A program made the translations under genes and the position numbers. From RYN-230 sp963844695 (lineage in GTDB: Bacteria; Actinomycetota; Actinomycetes; Streptosporangiales; Streptosporangiaceae): DNA of 64,000 bases. This document shows, piece after piece, positions 1-8,446 of this stretch. The stretch spans positions 21,078 to 85,077 of the forward strand of contig CAWJPL010000024.1 of the NCBI GenBank assembly GCA_963844695.1. Direction: 5' to 3'. The stretch's first letter is position 1, and every line of letters starts with the position of its first letter. The notes below the pieces were generated by a model. The model saw only the letters and a list, made by a program, of their open reading frames with translations. It did not search any database and was not told the origin of the DNA.

Positions 1-719
1 ACTCGGTGGAGCCTTACCAGGCCGACCCGTACCTGGTCACGGTGAGCCCGCCGCGGTTCGAGCAGCAGATGCGCTGGCTCGTCCGCCGCGGCCTGCGCGG
101 CACCTCCGTCCGGGACTTGCTCGCCGCCCGCGCGGCGGGAGACGCCGCTGGGCTGGTCGGGCTCACCTTCGACGACGGCTACGCCGATTTCGCCCGGCAT
201 GCGCTGCCGGTTCTGCAGCGGTCCGGGTTCGGCGCGACCGTGTTCGTCATCGCCGGCCGGCTGGGCGGGGACAACGCGTGGGATCCCGAGGGGCCGCGCA
301 AACCGCTGATGGACGCCCGCCAGGTGCGGGACCTGGCCCAGGCAGGCATCGAGATCGGCTCGCACGGGCTACGGCATGTCCGGCTGCCTGCAGCCCAGCA
401 CGCGCTGGCCGAGGAGGTCGGCGGCAGCCGCCGCATCCTGCAGGAGGTCACCGGAAAGCCGGTCAGCGGGTTCTGCTACCCCTACGGCGCCCTCGACGCC
501 GAGGCGGTCGCCCAGGTACGGGACACGGGCTATGACTACGGCTGCGCCATCTGGGCGTCGGCGTACACCAGCCGGCACGCGCTGCCCCGGACCTACATCG
601 GCGAGGCGGACACGGCGCCCCGGCTGTGGGCCAAACGGGCTAGGCACCAGCTGGCCTGCCGGCCCCGGCGGGCCGGAGAGAGCGCAGCCGGGCCGGTTAA
701 TCTCCCTCACCCTGCCTAG
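1..719 (+). CDS. Polysaccharide deacetylase, NodB fold (5' partial)
   Basis: Metal-dependent deacetylase of N- or O-acetyl groups on a surface polysaccharide. The reading frame is open to the left edge (codons begin at base 3), and the protein lacks the usual early MYH motif, so the true start lies outside the window; the GTG at 6 is probably internal. Seen: TFDDGYAD (catalytic Asp and metal Asp), SHGLRH (metal His residues) and CYPYG, in NodB order. No signal peptide is visible in the part present. It is followed by the exopolysaccharide genes on the same strand and is probably part of that locus. The family is secure; the exact substrate is not. Confidence 0.9.
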   Translation, partial: SVEPYQADPYLVTVSPPRFEQQMRWLVRRGLRGTSVRDLLAARAAGDAAGLVGLTFDDGYADFARHALPVLQRSGFGATVFVIAGRLGGDNAWDPEGPRKPLMDARQVRDLAQAGIEIGSHGLRHVRLPAAQHALAEEVGGSRRILQEVTGKPVSGFCYPYGALDAEAVAQVRDTGYDYGCAIWASAYTSRHALPRTYIGEADTAPRLWAKRARHQLACRPRRAGESAAGPVNLPHPA

Positions 720-723
720 GGTG
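708..723 (+). terminator. Hairpin over the deacetylase stop codon
   Basis: CACCCT (708-713) and AGGGTG (718-723) form a perfect 6-bp stem with a GCCT loop, and the TAG stop lies in it. There is no U-tract. It could be a weak intrinsic terminator separating the deacetylase from the next gene. Confidence 0.35.
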
Positions 724-790
724 CCTACCCCCCTTGAGCGATCCAGCCGGGGGAGGCGGATGGCACTGTCGGAATCACACCAAGAAAACC

Positions 791-818
791 GCTAGGCGTC
801 AGGGGGCTTTCGCCTAGC
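791..818 (+). promoter_or_regulatory. Inverted repeat in the leader of the UDP-sugar dehydrogenase gene
   Basis: GCTAGGCG (791-798) and CGCCTAGC (811-818) are perfect 8-bp arms around a 12-nt loop, 20 bp before the GTG start at 838. It may be a terminator for upstream transcription, an RNA leader element, or an operator for the operon that starts here. The sequence alone does not decide. Confidence 0.4.
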
Positions 819-837
819 TCAAGGCCCAGGGGGCATA

Positions 838-2235
838 GTGGCCGAACATCGACTTTCGCTTGCGATCGACGGGCGGGAGAATCAGCTGCGCAACAGGCTG
901 ATCACATTCGAAACGCCAGGTCACGGGCAAGATGGCGGCCATGGAAATGGCCATGGGCTGGCGACCGCTGACCCGGTCGCCACCAACTCGGTGGCCATTG
1001 TCGGCCTAGGCTACGTCGGGCTGCCGACTGCGGTGGAATTGCACGGCAAGAGCCCGCGGATCATCGGCATTGACGTCAGCGAGCAGCGGCTGCTGGATAT
1101 CTCCGCCCGCGGCGCGGACCTTACCGAAGCCGACCAGGAGCGCCTCGCCGCGGCCCTGGCGGACGGCTCGCTGGAGCTGACCACCGACCCGGCCGCGGCT
1201 GCCGCCGCGGAGACGGTCATCATCTGCGTGCCGACCCCGGTGGACACGAACCAGACCCCGAACCTGGCCGCGCTGCGCGCCGCCTGTGCGGCCGTGGTGC
1301 AGTACGCCGTACCCGGCCAGATGATCATCCTGACCTCCACCAGCTACGTCGGCACCACCCGTGATCTGCTCACCGAGCCGCTGCGGCAGCGGGGGCTGAC
1401 CGCCGGCACCGACATCAACGTCGCCTTCAGCCCGGAGCGGATCGACCCGGGCAACGCCGACCACCTGCAGAGCGAGACGCCGCGGGTCGTCGGCGGGGCC
1501 ACCGAGGCCTGCACCAGCCGGGCCGCCGAGGTCATCGGCCGGCTCACCGACTCGGTGTACCTGGTCAGCTCGCCCGACGCCGCCGAGGCCACCAAGCTCT
1601 ACGAGAACATCTTCCGGGCCGTGTCCCTGGCCCTGGCCAACGAGTTCGCCGACGCGTGCGGCACGCTGGGCCTGGACCCGATCGAGGTCACGCTGGCCGC
1701 GGGCACCAAGCCGTACGGCTTCCTCGGCGTGTTCCCCGGGCCCGGCGTGGGCGGTCACTGCATCCCCTGTGACCCGCACTACCTACTCTGGCAGCTGAAC
1801 GCGCGGGACCACGCCTCGCCGCTGATCGAGCAGGCCATGAAGTCGATCCAGCTGCGCCCGGAACGGGTAGTCGAGCGGGCCGCCGAGGTCATGACGGCCG
1901 CCGGCCGGCCGCTGGCCGGCGCGCGGGTCGTCGTGATCGGCGCCAGCTACAAGGCCGGCGTGCGCGACCTGCGTGAGTCTCCGGCCGTGCCCATCATCGA
2001 GGGGCTGATCCGGGAGGGCGCCGAGGTCTGCTACTACGACCCGCTGATCCCGGTGCTCGATCTGCCCAGCGGACGGCAGCTGTGCAGTGTGGCGGCCCCG
2101 CAGGGGGCGGCCTTCGACCTGGCCCTGGCGCACACCCTGCATCCCGGACTGGACTACTCCTGGGCGCAGGACTGCCCGCTGGTCCTGGACGCCACCTACC
2201 AGTTCGACAGCGCGGCCCACCGCGTCGTGGTGTGA
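838..2235 (+). CDS. UDP-glucose / UDP-ManNAc-type nucleotide sugar 6-dehydrogenase
   Basis: NAD-dependent oxidation of a UDP-hexose to the UDP-uronic acid, giving an acidic building block for the polysaccharide. 465 aa. Seen: Rossmann motif GLGYVGLP near residues 56-63, the catalytic Cys in GGHCIPCDPHYLLW near residue 308, and a C-terminal UDP-binding domain. The CIPCDPHYLLW form resembles the WecC/UDP-ManNAc dehydrogenase branch more than plain Ugd. About 50 residues precede the Rossmann fold, longer than usual and low in complexity (Gly/His), so the true start could be further in. The GTG at 838 has AGGGGG 5 bases upstream. Its stop overlaps the next start (GTGA). Confidence 0.9.
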   Translation: MAEHRLSLAIDGRENQLRNRLITFETPGHGQDGGHGNGHGLATADPVATNSVAIVGLGYVGLPTAVELHGKSPRIIGIDVSEQRLLDISARGADLTEADQERLAAALADGSLELTTDPAAAAAAETVIICVPTPVDTNQTPNLAALRAACAAVVQYAVPGQMIILTSTSYVGTTRDLLTEPLRQRGLTAGTDINVAFSPERIDPGNADHLQSETPRVVGGATEACTSRAAEVIGRLTDSVYLVSSPDAAEATKLYENIFRAVSLALANEFADACGTLGLDPIEVTLAAGTKPYGFLGVFPGPGVGGHCIPCDPHYLLWQLNARDHASPLIEQAMKSIQLRPERVVERAAEVMTAAGRPLAGARVVVIGASYKAGVRDLRESPAVPIIEGLIREGAEVCYYDPLIPVLDLPSGRQLCSVAAPQGAAFDLALAHTLHPGLDYSWAQDCPLVLDATYQFDSAAHRVVV

Positions 2236-3614
2236 AGACCTCCGCGATGATCACCGATCTCCGGGCCGCCGACTGGAGTACCCCCGCGGTGGTGCTCAAG
2301 TTCGACCAGAACCTGCTGCACCACGGCAGCCTGGGTGTGATCCGCAGCCTGGGACGGCTGGGCGTGCCGGTGTACGGCGTGCACGAGGGGGCCTGGGCCC
2401 CGGCCGCGAGTTCCCGCTACCTGACCGGCCGCTTCTTCTGGCAGCCGAGCCCCGAGGACCCGCAACGGACCCTGTCTGGCCTGTTCGACCTGGCCAGCCA
2501 GATCGGGCGCCGGGCGGTGCTGTACGCGACCGACGACGCGGGCGCGATCTTCCTGGCCGAGCACGGGGATGTGCTCCGCGAGGCGTTCACGTTCCCGCGG
2601 CCCCCGGCGGACCTGCCCCGGCGGCTGGCCGGCAAGTACTCGATGTTCCAGCTCTGCCGGGACCTGGGGGTGCCGACTCCGCAGGCCATGCTGGTCTGGT
2701 CACCCGGGGAGGCCGCGAGTTTCGCGGCCCGGGCGGGCTTCCCGCTCATCGCGAAGCTCACCACACCCTGGCGGGGGACCGCGGGCCAGCAGTTGCGGAG
2801 TACCACGATCGTGGCGACGCTGTCGGAGCTGCGGGAGATATGCGCGTGTGCTCACGACACGAGCACCGGGCTCATGCTGCAGGAGTACATCCCCCCGGCC
2901 CCCGGCCAGGACTGGTTCTTCCATGGCTACTTCGACTCGGCCAGTCGTTGCCAGACCGCGTTCACCGGGGTCAAGGACCGCTCCTACCCGGCCTACGCCG
3001 GGCTGACCAGCCTGGGCCGGGCGGAACCGAACAGCCTCCTGCAGGAGCAGGTCACCGCGATGGCCGCCATGATCGGCTTCCGCGGGATCGCCGACCTCGA
3101 CCTGCGCTTCGACCCGCGGGACGCCCAGTACAAGCTGCTCGACTTCAACCCGCGCCTCGGCGCCCAGTTCCGGCTGTTCACCACCGGGACCGGGGTCGAC
3201 GTAGCCCGGGCCGCGTATCTCGACCTGACCGGGCAGCCGGTCCAGGCCGGGGAGATGACGCGGGGCCGGCGCTTCCTGGTCGAGAACTACGACCCGCTCG
3301 GCGCGGTCGGCTACTGGCGCCGGGGCGAGCTGGGGCTGCGGTCCTGGGCGGCGTCGCTGCGCCAGGTGGACGAGGTCGCCTGGCTGGCCCGCGATGACCT
3401 GCGGCCGTTCGCCCTGATGTGCGCGCGGATGGCCTGGCGAGGCGTCACCCGGCGGGCGCGGGTCAGCCAATCGAAAGCCCGGGGTCCGTCCGCGCTGCTA
3501 CGCGCCGCGGACGGACCTCGTTATCGTCCCGGGCCGCGGGTCTCCCGGGATACCCGGAAGTCCCTGGACACCGCGGACATCACCGAATTCAACGCACAGG
3601 GGGAACGAGTATGA
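2232..3614 (+). CDS. ATP-grasp carboxylate-amine ligase-like protein
   Basis: Members of this fold join a carboxylate to an amine (or a similar nucleophile) through an acyl-phosphate. 460 aa. The ATP-grasp core runs from about residue 120 to 330, with a Mg-binding LLDFNPRLGAQFR near residues 303-315. The start GTG at 2232 overlaps the previous TGA as GTGA; an ATG at 2247 is the alternative. The stop overlaps the next ATG (ATGA). There is no signal peptide or membrane segment, so it is cytoplasmic. Lying between a UDP-uronate-forming enzyme and a priming transferase, it may attach an amino acid or amine to a sugar carboxylate. That role is inference; the substrate is unknown. Confidence 0.8.
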   Translation: MKTSAMITDLRAADWSTPAVVLKFDQNLLHHGSLGVIRSLGRLGVPVYGVHEGAWAPAASSRYLTGRFFWQPSPEDPQRTLSGLFDLASQIGRRAVLYATDDAGAIFLAEHGDVLREAFTFPRPPADLPRRLAGKYSMFQLCRDLGVPTPQAMLVWSPGEAASFAARAGFPLIAKLTTPWRGTAGQQLRSTTIVATLSELREICACAHDTSTGLMLQEYIPPAPGQDWFFHGYFDSASRCQTAFTGVKDRSYPAYAGLTSLGRAEPNSLLQEQVTAMAAMIGFRGIADLDLRFDPRDAQYKLLDFNPRLGAQFRLFTTGTGVDVARAAYLDLTGQPVQAGEMTRGRRFLVENYDPLGAVGYWRRGELGLRSWAASLRQVDEVAWLARDDLRPFALMCARMAWRGVTRRARVSQSKARGPSALLRAADGPRYRPGPRVSRDTRKSLDTADITEFNAQGERV

Positions 3615-4843
3615 ACGGCATCACCGATGTGGCCATTGTGGGGGCGGGCCCATACGGGCTCTCGGTCGCTGCGCATCTGCGCCGGTCCGGGCGGAGCGTC
3701 CGGCAGTTCGGGCTGCCGATGCACCTGTGGCGGGCGAGCATGCCCCAGGGCATGTTCCTGAAGTCCCAGGGCTTCGCCTCCAACCTGTCCGACCCGGCGG
3801 CCGCGCTGACCCTGGCCGCGTTCTGCCGCGAGACCGAGCGTCCTTATGCGGACTACGGCCTGCCCGTGCCGCTGGACACGTTCGTGGCCTACGGCCAGTG
3901 GTTCCAGTCGGCCGCGAACCTGAACGTCGAGGAAGTGCTGGTGACCGGGGTGTCGCCGGCCGGGGACGGCTACGAGCTCAGCCTGGCGGACGGGGAGACG
4001 CTGCTGGCCCGCCAGGTGGTCGTGGCGGTAGGGGTCGAGCACTTCGCCTACCTGCCCGAGCAGCTGGCCGCACTGCCCGCCGGGGTGTGCACGCACAGCT
4101 CGGCGCACACCGATCTGGCCGCGTTCGCTGGCCAGCGGGTCATCGTGGTCGGGGCCGGCCAGTCCGCCCTCGAGTCGGCGGCGCTGCTGCACGAGCACGG
4201 GGCCCAGGTCCAGATCGTCATGCGCGCGGACCACGCGATCTGGAACGGCCCGCCGCTTCGCCCGGACCGTCCGCTGCGCCAGCGGCTCCGCGAGCCGGAG
4301 GCCGGCCTGGGCTCAGGCTGGGGCACCTGGTTCTACTCACGTAAGCCGGCCATGTTCCGGCACCTGTCCGAGGCCAGCCGGGTCCGCCGGGCCAGGACCG
4401 CGCTCGGCCCAGCCGGCGCCAGCTGGCTGCGCGGCCGGGTGGAGGGTGAGTTCCCGGTCCTGGGCGGCCTGGCGCTGGACCGGGCGGAGTCCGGGCCCGA
4501 AGGGGCCTGGCTCGGCCTGGCGCACAGCTCTGGCGCCCGGATCGAGATGGCGGTGGACCACGTCATCGCGGCCACCGGCTACCGGCCGGACCTGAGCCGG
4601 CTGACCTTCCTCGACGCGAGGCTGCGGTCCCGGCTGCAGACCGTGGCGGGCACCCCCGTGGTGGACCGCGACTACCAGACCAGCGCCCCCGGGCTGTTCG
4701 TGGTGGGCCCGGGGGTCGCCCCGACCTTCGGCCCGGTCATGCGGTTCGTGTACGGCGCGGACCACGCGGCCCGGACCGTCGGCCGCCGGCTGGCTGACGC
4801 GGGCACGGGGCGGCCGAGCGTGGCCGTGGGGGCCGGCCGGTGA
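3611..4843 (+). CDS. FAD/NAD(P)-binding oxidoreductase, N-hydroxylase/monooxygenase-like
   Basis: 410-aa two-dinucleotide flavoprotein. Seen: FAD motif GAGPYG at residues 11-16, second Rossmann motif GAGQSALE near residue 180, and ATGYRPDL near residue 321, the order found in lysine/ornithine N-hydroxylases and flavin monooxygenases. ATG at 3611 overlaps the ATP-grasp stop and the end overlaps the next GTG, so it is translationally coupled on both sides. It has no transmembrane segment. With the ATP-grasp protein it may form or modify an amine-containing decoration of the polysaccharide; that is inference. The fold is sure, the substrate unknown. Confidence 0.82.
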   Translation: MNGITDVAIVGAGPYGLSVAAHLRRSGRSVRQFGLPMHLWRASMPQGMFLKSQGFASNLSDPAAALTLAAFCRETERPYADYGLPVPLDTFVAYGQWFQSAANLNVEEVLVTGVSPAGDGYELSLADGETLLARQVVVAVGVEHFAYLPEQLAALPAGVCTHSSAHTDLAAFAGQRVIVVGAGQSALESAALLHEHGAQVQIVMRADHAIWNGPPLRPDRPLRQRLREPEAGLGSGWGTWFYSRKPAMFRHLSEASRVRRARTALGPAGASWLRGRVEGEFPVLGGLALDRAESGPEGAWLGLAHSSGARIEMAVDHVIAATGYRPDLSRLTFLDARLRSRLQTVAGTPVVDRDYQTSAPGLFVVGPGVAPTFGPVMRFVYGADHAARTVGRRLADAGTGRPSVAVGAGR

Positions 4844-6309
4844 GCGTGTCCCAGACCGGCGAGCGAGCCTGGGCCGCAGGCCCGGCCGAGCGGCCCGCGC
4901 GGGGTTCTCTGGGACACGTGAGTGCGGTGAGTTCCCCGGCAAGCACCGGGCGGGTCGCAGCCGCCGTGGCGATGCCGCTGGCCGACCTGACGGCACTGGC
5001 GGCCGCGGCGGCCGTGGCCGGGCTGGCGGGCGGACTGAGCGGCTGGCTGGCCGCCGGGTACGCGGCCGCCGTGTTCCTGGTGCTGTCCGCCATCGGCCTG
5101 CACCGGCTGCGGATCTGCCTGCGCGTCGGTGACCAGTCGGGACGCATCGTCGTGGCGGCGGCCGTACCTGCCCTGGCCGTCGCGCCCTGGATCACGCCGG
5201 GGCACGCGGGGGCGCTCGCGGTGGGCACCGCCGGGCTGCTGCTCGCGGCCCGGGTGGCCGCCTCCGCGGTCCTGCGCTCGGCGCACCGGCACGGCCGCCT
5301 GACCGAGCGGGCCGTACTGGTCGGGGCCGGACCCGAGGGCCGCCAGCTGGCCACGCTGCTGGATGAGCACCCCGAGCTGGGGCTGCGCCCGATCGGCTTC
5401 CTGGACCACACGCCTGCCTCCGCACTGGTTCCGTCGCTGCCCGTGGTCGGCGGGGTGAGTGATCTCGGCGCGCTGGCCGCCCGGCAGGGCGTCAGCCGGG
5501 TGATCGTGTGTGACCCGGCGATCCCCGATGCGGAGCTGGCCAGCGCGCTGCGCGCTAGCCGGCCGCTGGCCGCCGACGTGTGCGTGCTGCCCCGGCTGCC
5601 CGGGCTGGGCGCGGCCGTGCCGGTGGCCTGCCTGGACGAGGTGTGGGGGGTTCCGCTGATCCCACTGCGCCGGCCGGCGTGGGGGGGCCCGGCGCCGCTC
5701 GGCCGGATGCTGAAGCGCACCTTCGACGTGCTGGTCGCGGCGGTGGCGCTGGTGCTGGCCGCGCCGCTGCTCGGCGTGAGCGCCCTGGCCGTCCGGCTGA
5801 CGCTGCGCCGCCCGGCGCTGTTCCGCCAGGTCCGCGTGGTCGGCCAGGGTGAGCTGGCCGAGATCGTCAAGCTGCGGACGCTGGGCCAGCACGGCGACCC
5901 GGATACCTCCTGGGCCGTGCCCGCCAGTCAGTGCGGCGCGCTGGGCCGATTCCTGCGGGTCACGCACATCGACGAGCTGCCGCAGCTGGTCAGCGTCCTG
6001 CGCGGCGACATGTCCCTGGCCGGGCCGCGCCCGGAACGGCCGCATTTCGTGCGGCAGTTCAGCCAGTCGGTACCGGGATACGCGGGCCGGCAGCGGGTGC
6101 CGGCCGGGATGACCGGGTGGTCCCAGGTGCACCGGCTGAACGGTGACACCTCGATCAGCGACCGGGCCCGGTTCGACAACTACTACATCGAGTACTGGTC
6201 TTTCTGGCTCGACCTGGCCGTGCTGGCCCGCACCGTGACCAGCGTCGCGGCCGAGGCGGGGGCCACCGTCTCCCGGGCCATCCGTTCCTATCGCCTCACT
6301 GGAGGTTGA
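4840..6309 (+). CDS. Polyprenyl-phosphate sugar-1-phosphate transferase (priming glycosyltransferase)
   Basis: Transfers a sugar-1-phosphate from a UDP-sugar to a lipid carrier at the membrane, the first step in building a repeat unit. 489 aa. N-terminal hydrophobic helices occupy about residues 45-140, a nucleotide-binding-like region starts at GAGPEG near 162, and the WcaJ/WbaP catalytic domain runs from RTFDVLVA near 290 to the end. It carries KLRTLG, DELPQLVSVLRGDMSLAGPRP and the closing YYIEYWSFWLDL region. The GTG at 4840 overlaps the previous TGA. The stop is followed by GGAGG and the next gene. Confidence 0.92.
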   Translation: MSVSQTGERAWAAGPAERPARGSLGHVSAVSSPASTGRVAAAVAMPLADLTALAAAAAVAGLAGGLSGWLAAGYAAAVFLVLSAIGLHRLRICLRVGDQSGRIVVAAAVPALAVAPWITPGHAGALAVGTAGLLLAARVAASAVLRSAHRHGRLTERAVLVGAGPEGRQLATLLDEHPELGLRPIGFLDHTPASALVPSLPVVGGVSDLGALAARQGVSRVIVCDPAIPDAELASALRASRPLAADVCVLPRLPGLGAAVPVACLDEVWGVPLIPLRRPAWGGPAPLGRMLKRTFDVLVAAVALVLAAPLLGVSALAVRLTLRRPALFRQVRVVGQGELAEIVKLRTLGQHGDPDTSWAVPASQCGALGRFLRVTHIDELPQLVSVLRGDMSLAGPRPERPHFVRQFSQSVPGYAGRQRVPAGMTGWSQVHRLNGDTSISDRARFDNYYIEYWSFWLDLAVLARTVTSVAAEAGATVSRAIRSYRLTGG

Positions 6310-6311
6310 CC

Positions 6312-7448
6312 ATGAAGGTCTTGCACGTGATCACCGGCCTGGGGGTAGGCGGTGCTGAGCTCCAGCTCCGCTCCATCCTGCAGCAGACCCGGCACAACAG
6401 CGAGGTCGTCACGCTCTACAACCCGGGGCCAGTCGCGGACATGATCCGCGCCGACGGCGGCCGGGTCCGGGACATGGGGATGACCCGCAACACCCAGCTG
6501 TCCGCCCTGCTCCGGCTGCGCAGGCTGATCCGGGACGGCCGGTACGACGTGGTGCACGCCCACCTCTACCGCTCGCAGGTCTACGGCCGGGCCGCGGCCT
6601 GGCTGGCCGGGACGCCCGTCGTGCTGAGCACCGAGCACTCGATCGGCGAGACGCACCTGGAGCGCAGGCCGATGACGCTGAGCGTCCGCGCCCTGTACCT
6701 GGGCACCGAGATGCTCTCCGACATGACGGTCGCGGTCTCCGGCACGGTCCGGGAGCGGCTGGAGCAGTGGGGAGTGCGGCGCAAGCGGGTGACCGTCATC
6801 CCGAACGGGGTGGACCTGCAGCGGGTGGCGTTCGACGAGACGGCACGGCAGCGGATCCGGGCCGAGTTCGGGGTCGGTGACGACGTCTACCTCATCGGCG
6901 TGCTCGGGCGGCTCGACCCGAACAAGCAGTTCGACATGGTCATCGCGGCGGCCTCGGCGCTGCTCAGCGACAAGGTCAGGCTCATGATCGTGGGCAAGGG
7001 CGAGGAGCAGGCCCGGCTGGAGCAAGCGGCCCGCGAGCACGGGGTGGCTGACCGCGTGATCTTCGCCGGAGAGCGGCACGACGTGTCGGCCATGCTGTCC
7101 GCGATGGACCTGTTCGTGGCGTCCTCGCGGCAGGAGACCTTCGGCCTGTCGGTGCTGGAGGCGCTGGCCAACGGCGCCCCGGTGCTGTACACGACCTGCC
7201 CGGCGCTGGACGGCCTGGACGCCGAGCGGGCCTGCCGGGTGCCGTCCACAGCCGACGGGATCCGGGCCGCGATGGCGGCCGAGGTGAGCGTCGGCCAGCG
7301 GCAGCGGATCCCCGAGCCCGCCGTGGAGAAGGAGTACAGCGTCGAGGCGGTCACCGCGCGGATCGACGACCTTTACGAACGGCTGGCCCAGCGCAAGGCG
7401 TGGCGCACGATGTGGCGGCCGAGGACGAGCACCTGGAGCACGCGATGA
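6312..7448 (+). CDS. Glycosyltransferase family 4 (GT-B fold)
   Basis: Retaining GT-B glycosyltransferase that probably extends the lipid-linked oligosaccharide in the cytoplasm. 378 aa. Seen: N-terminal GLGVGGAE nucleotide loop, GRLDPNKQFD at the start of the second domain, and the GT4 signature SRQETFGLSVLEALANGAPV near residue 271. The ATG at 6312 has GGAGG 6 bases upstream (6301-6305). The stop overlaps the next ATG (ATGA). Donor and acceptor sugars cannot be read from sequence. Confidence 0.9.
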   Translation: MKVLHVITGLGVGGAELQLRSILQQTRHNSEVVTLYNPGPVADMIRADGGRVRDMGMTRNTQLSALLRLRRLIRDGRYDVVHAHLYRSQVYGRAAAWLAGTPVVLSTEHSIGETHLERRPMTLSVRALYLGTEMLSDMTVAVSGTVRERLEQWGVRRKRVTVIPNGVDLQRVAFDETARQRIRAEFGVGDDVYLIGVLGRLDPNKQFDMVIAAASALLSDKVRLMIVGKGEEQARLEQAAREHGVADRVIFAGERHDVSAMLSAMDLFVASSRQETFGLSVLEALANGAPVLYTTCPALDGLDAERACRVPSTADGIRAAMAAEVSVGQRQRIPEPAVEKEYSVEAVTARIDDLYERLAQRKAWRTMWRPRTSTWSTR

Positions 7449-8431
7449 GATGTTTCGTGACCGGCGCGGCCGGGTTCATCGGCTCGCACCTGACCGAGGA
7501 ACTGCTGGCCGCCGGGCATCAGGTGGTCGGCCTCGACGACCTGAGCACCGGGCGGCTGGGTAATCTCCGGGCGGTCAGCGACGACCCGTCCTTCCGGCTG
7601 GTGCAGGGGTCCATCCTGGACAGCGCCACGGTGGCGGAACTGACCGCCGGGGCAGACTGGGTGTTCCACCTGGCCGCGGCGGTCGGCGCCTTCGTCATCC
7701 GCGATCGCACCCTGTCCAGCCTGCGCACCAACGTCCGGGGCACGGAGAACGTGGTCGAGGCCGCGCACCGCAGCGGGGCCCGGCTGCTGGTCGCGTCCAC
7801 CAGCGAGATCTACGGGAAGAACACCAAGATCGGGCTGCGGGAGGACGACGACCGGATCATCGGCTCGCCGCTGAAGTCGCGGTGGAGCTACTCCGAGGCC
7901 AAGGCGATCGACGAGAGCCTGGTCGGGGGCTACGCCCGCGAGCTCGGCCTGAACGCGGTGATCGTCCGCTTCTTCAACACCGTGGGGCCACGGCAGACCG
8001 GCCGCTACGGCATGGTCATCCCGCGCTTCGTCCGGCAGGGGCTGGCTGGCCAGCCGCTGACCGTGTTCGGCACCGGCCGGCAGATCCGCTGCTTCGGCCA
8101 CGTGCACGACGTGGTGCCCGCACTGACCCGGCTGATCACCTCCGACCGGGCCAGCGGCCTGGCCGTGAACCTGGGCAGCACCGAGCAGGTCACGATCGAG
8201 GGCCTGGCCGAGCGGGTCATCGCGGCGACCGGGTCCGGGGCCGGGATCGAGCGCACTTCCTACCTGGAGGCGTACGGCTCCGGCTACGAGGACATGCAGC
8301 GCCGGGTGCCGGACTGCGGGCTCGCCGCGGACCTGGTCGGCTTCCGGCCCACCCGGAGCCTGGACGACATCATCCAGGCCGTGATCGAGGACCAGCTGGC
8401 CGGCCGGGTCACGGCGGCTGCCGTGAGCTGA
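7445..8431 (+). CDS. NAD-dependent sugar epimerase/dehydratase (extended SDR)
   Basis: Nucleotide-sugar modifying enzyme of the GalE/UDP-glucuronate 4-epimerase/decarboxylase superfamily. 328 aa. Seen: NAD motif GAAGFIGSH at residues 7-15, substrate Ser/Thr in STSEIYG, catalytic YSEAK (YxxxK) near residue 148, and RFFNTVGPRQ, which contacts the sugar nucleotide in this family. The ATG at 7445 overlaps the GT4 stop. With the UDP-sugar dehydrogenase at the start of the operon, epimerisation or decarboxylation of a UDP-uronic acid is likely. The choice between those activities is open. Confidence 0.88.
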   Translation: MRCFVTGAAGFIGSHLTEELLAAGHQVVGLDDLSTGRLGNLRAVSDDPSFRLVQGSILDSATVAELTAGADWVFHLAAAVGAFVIRDRTLSSLRTNVRGTENVVEAAHRSGARLLVASTSEIYGKNTKIGLREDDDRIIGSPLKSRWSYSEAKAIDESLVGGYARELGLNAVIVRFFNTVGPRQTGRYGMVIPRFVRQGLAGQPLTVFGTGRQIRCFGHVHDVVPALTRLITSDRASGLAVNLGSTEQVTIEGLAERVIAATGSGAGIERTSYLEAYGSGYEDMQRRVPDCGLAADLVGFRPTRSLDDIIQAVIEDQLAGRVTAAAVS

Positions 8432-8446
8432 GAGCGGGCCGGGCTG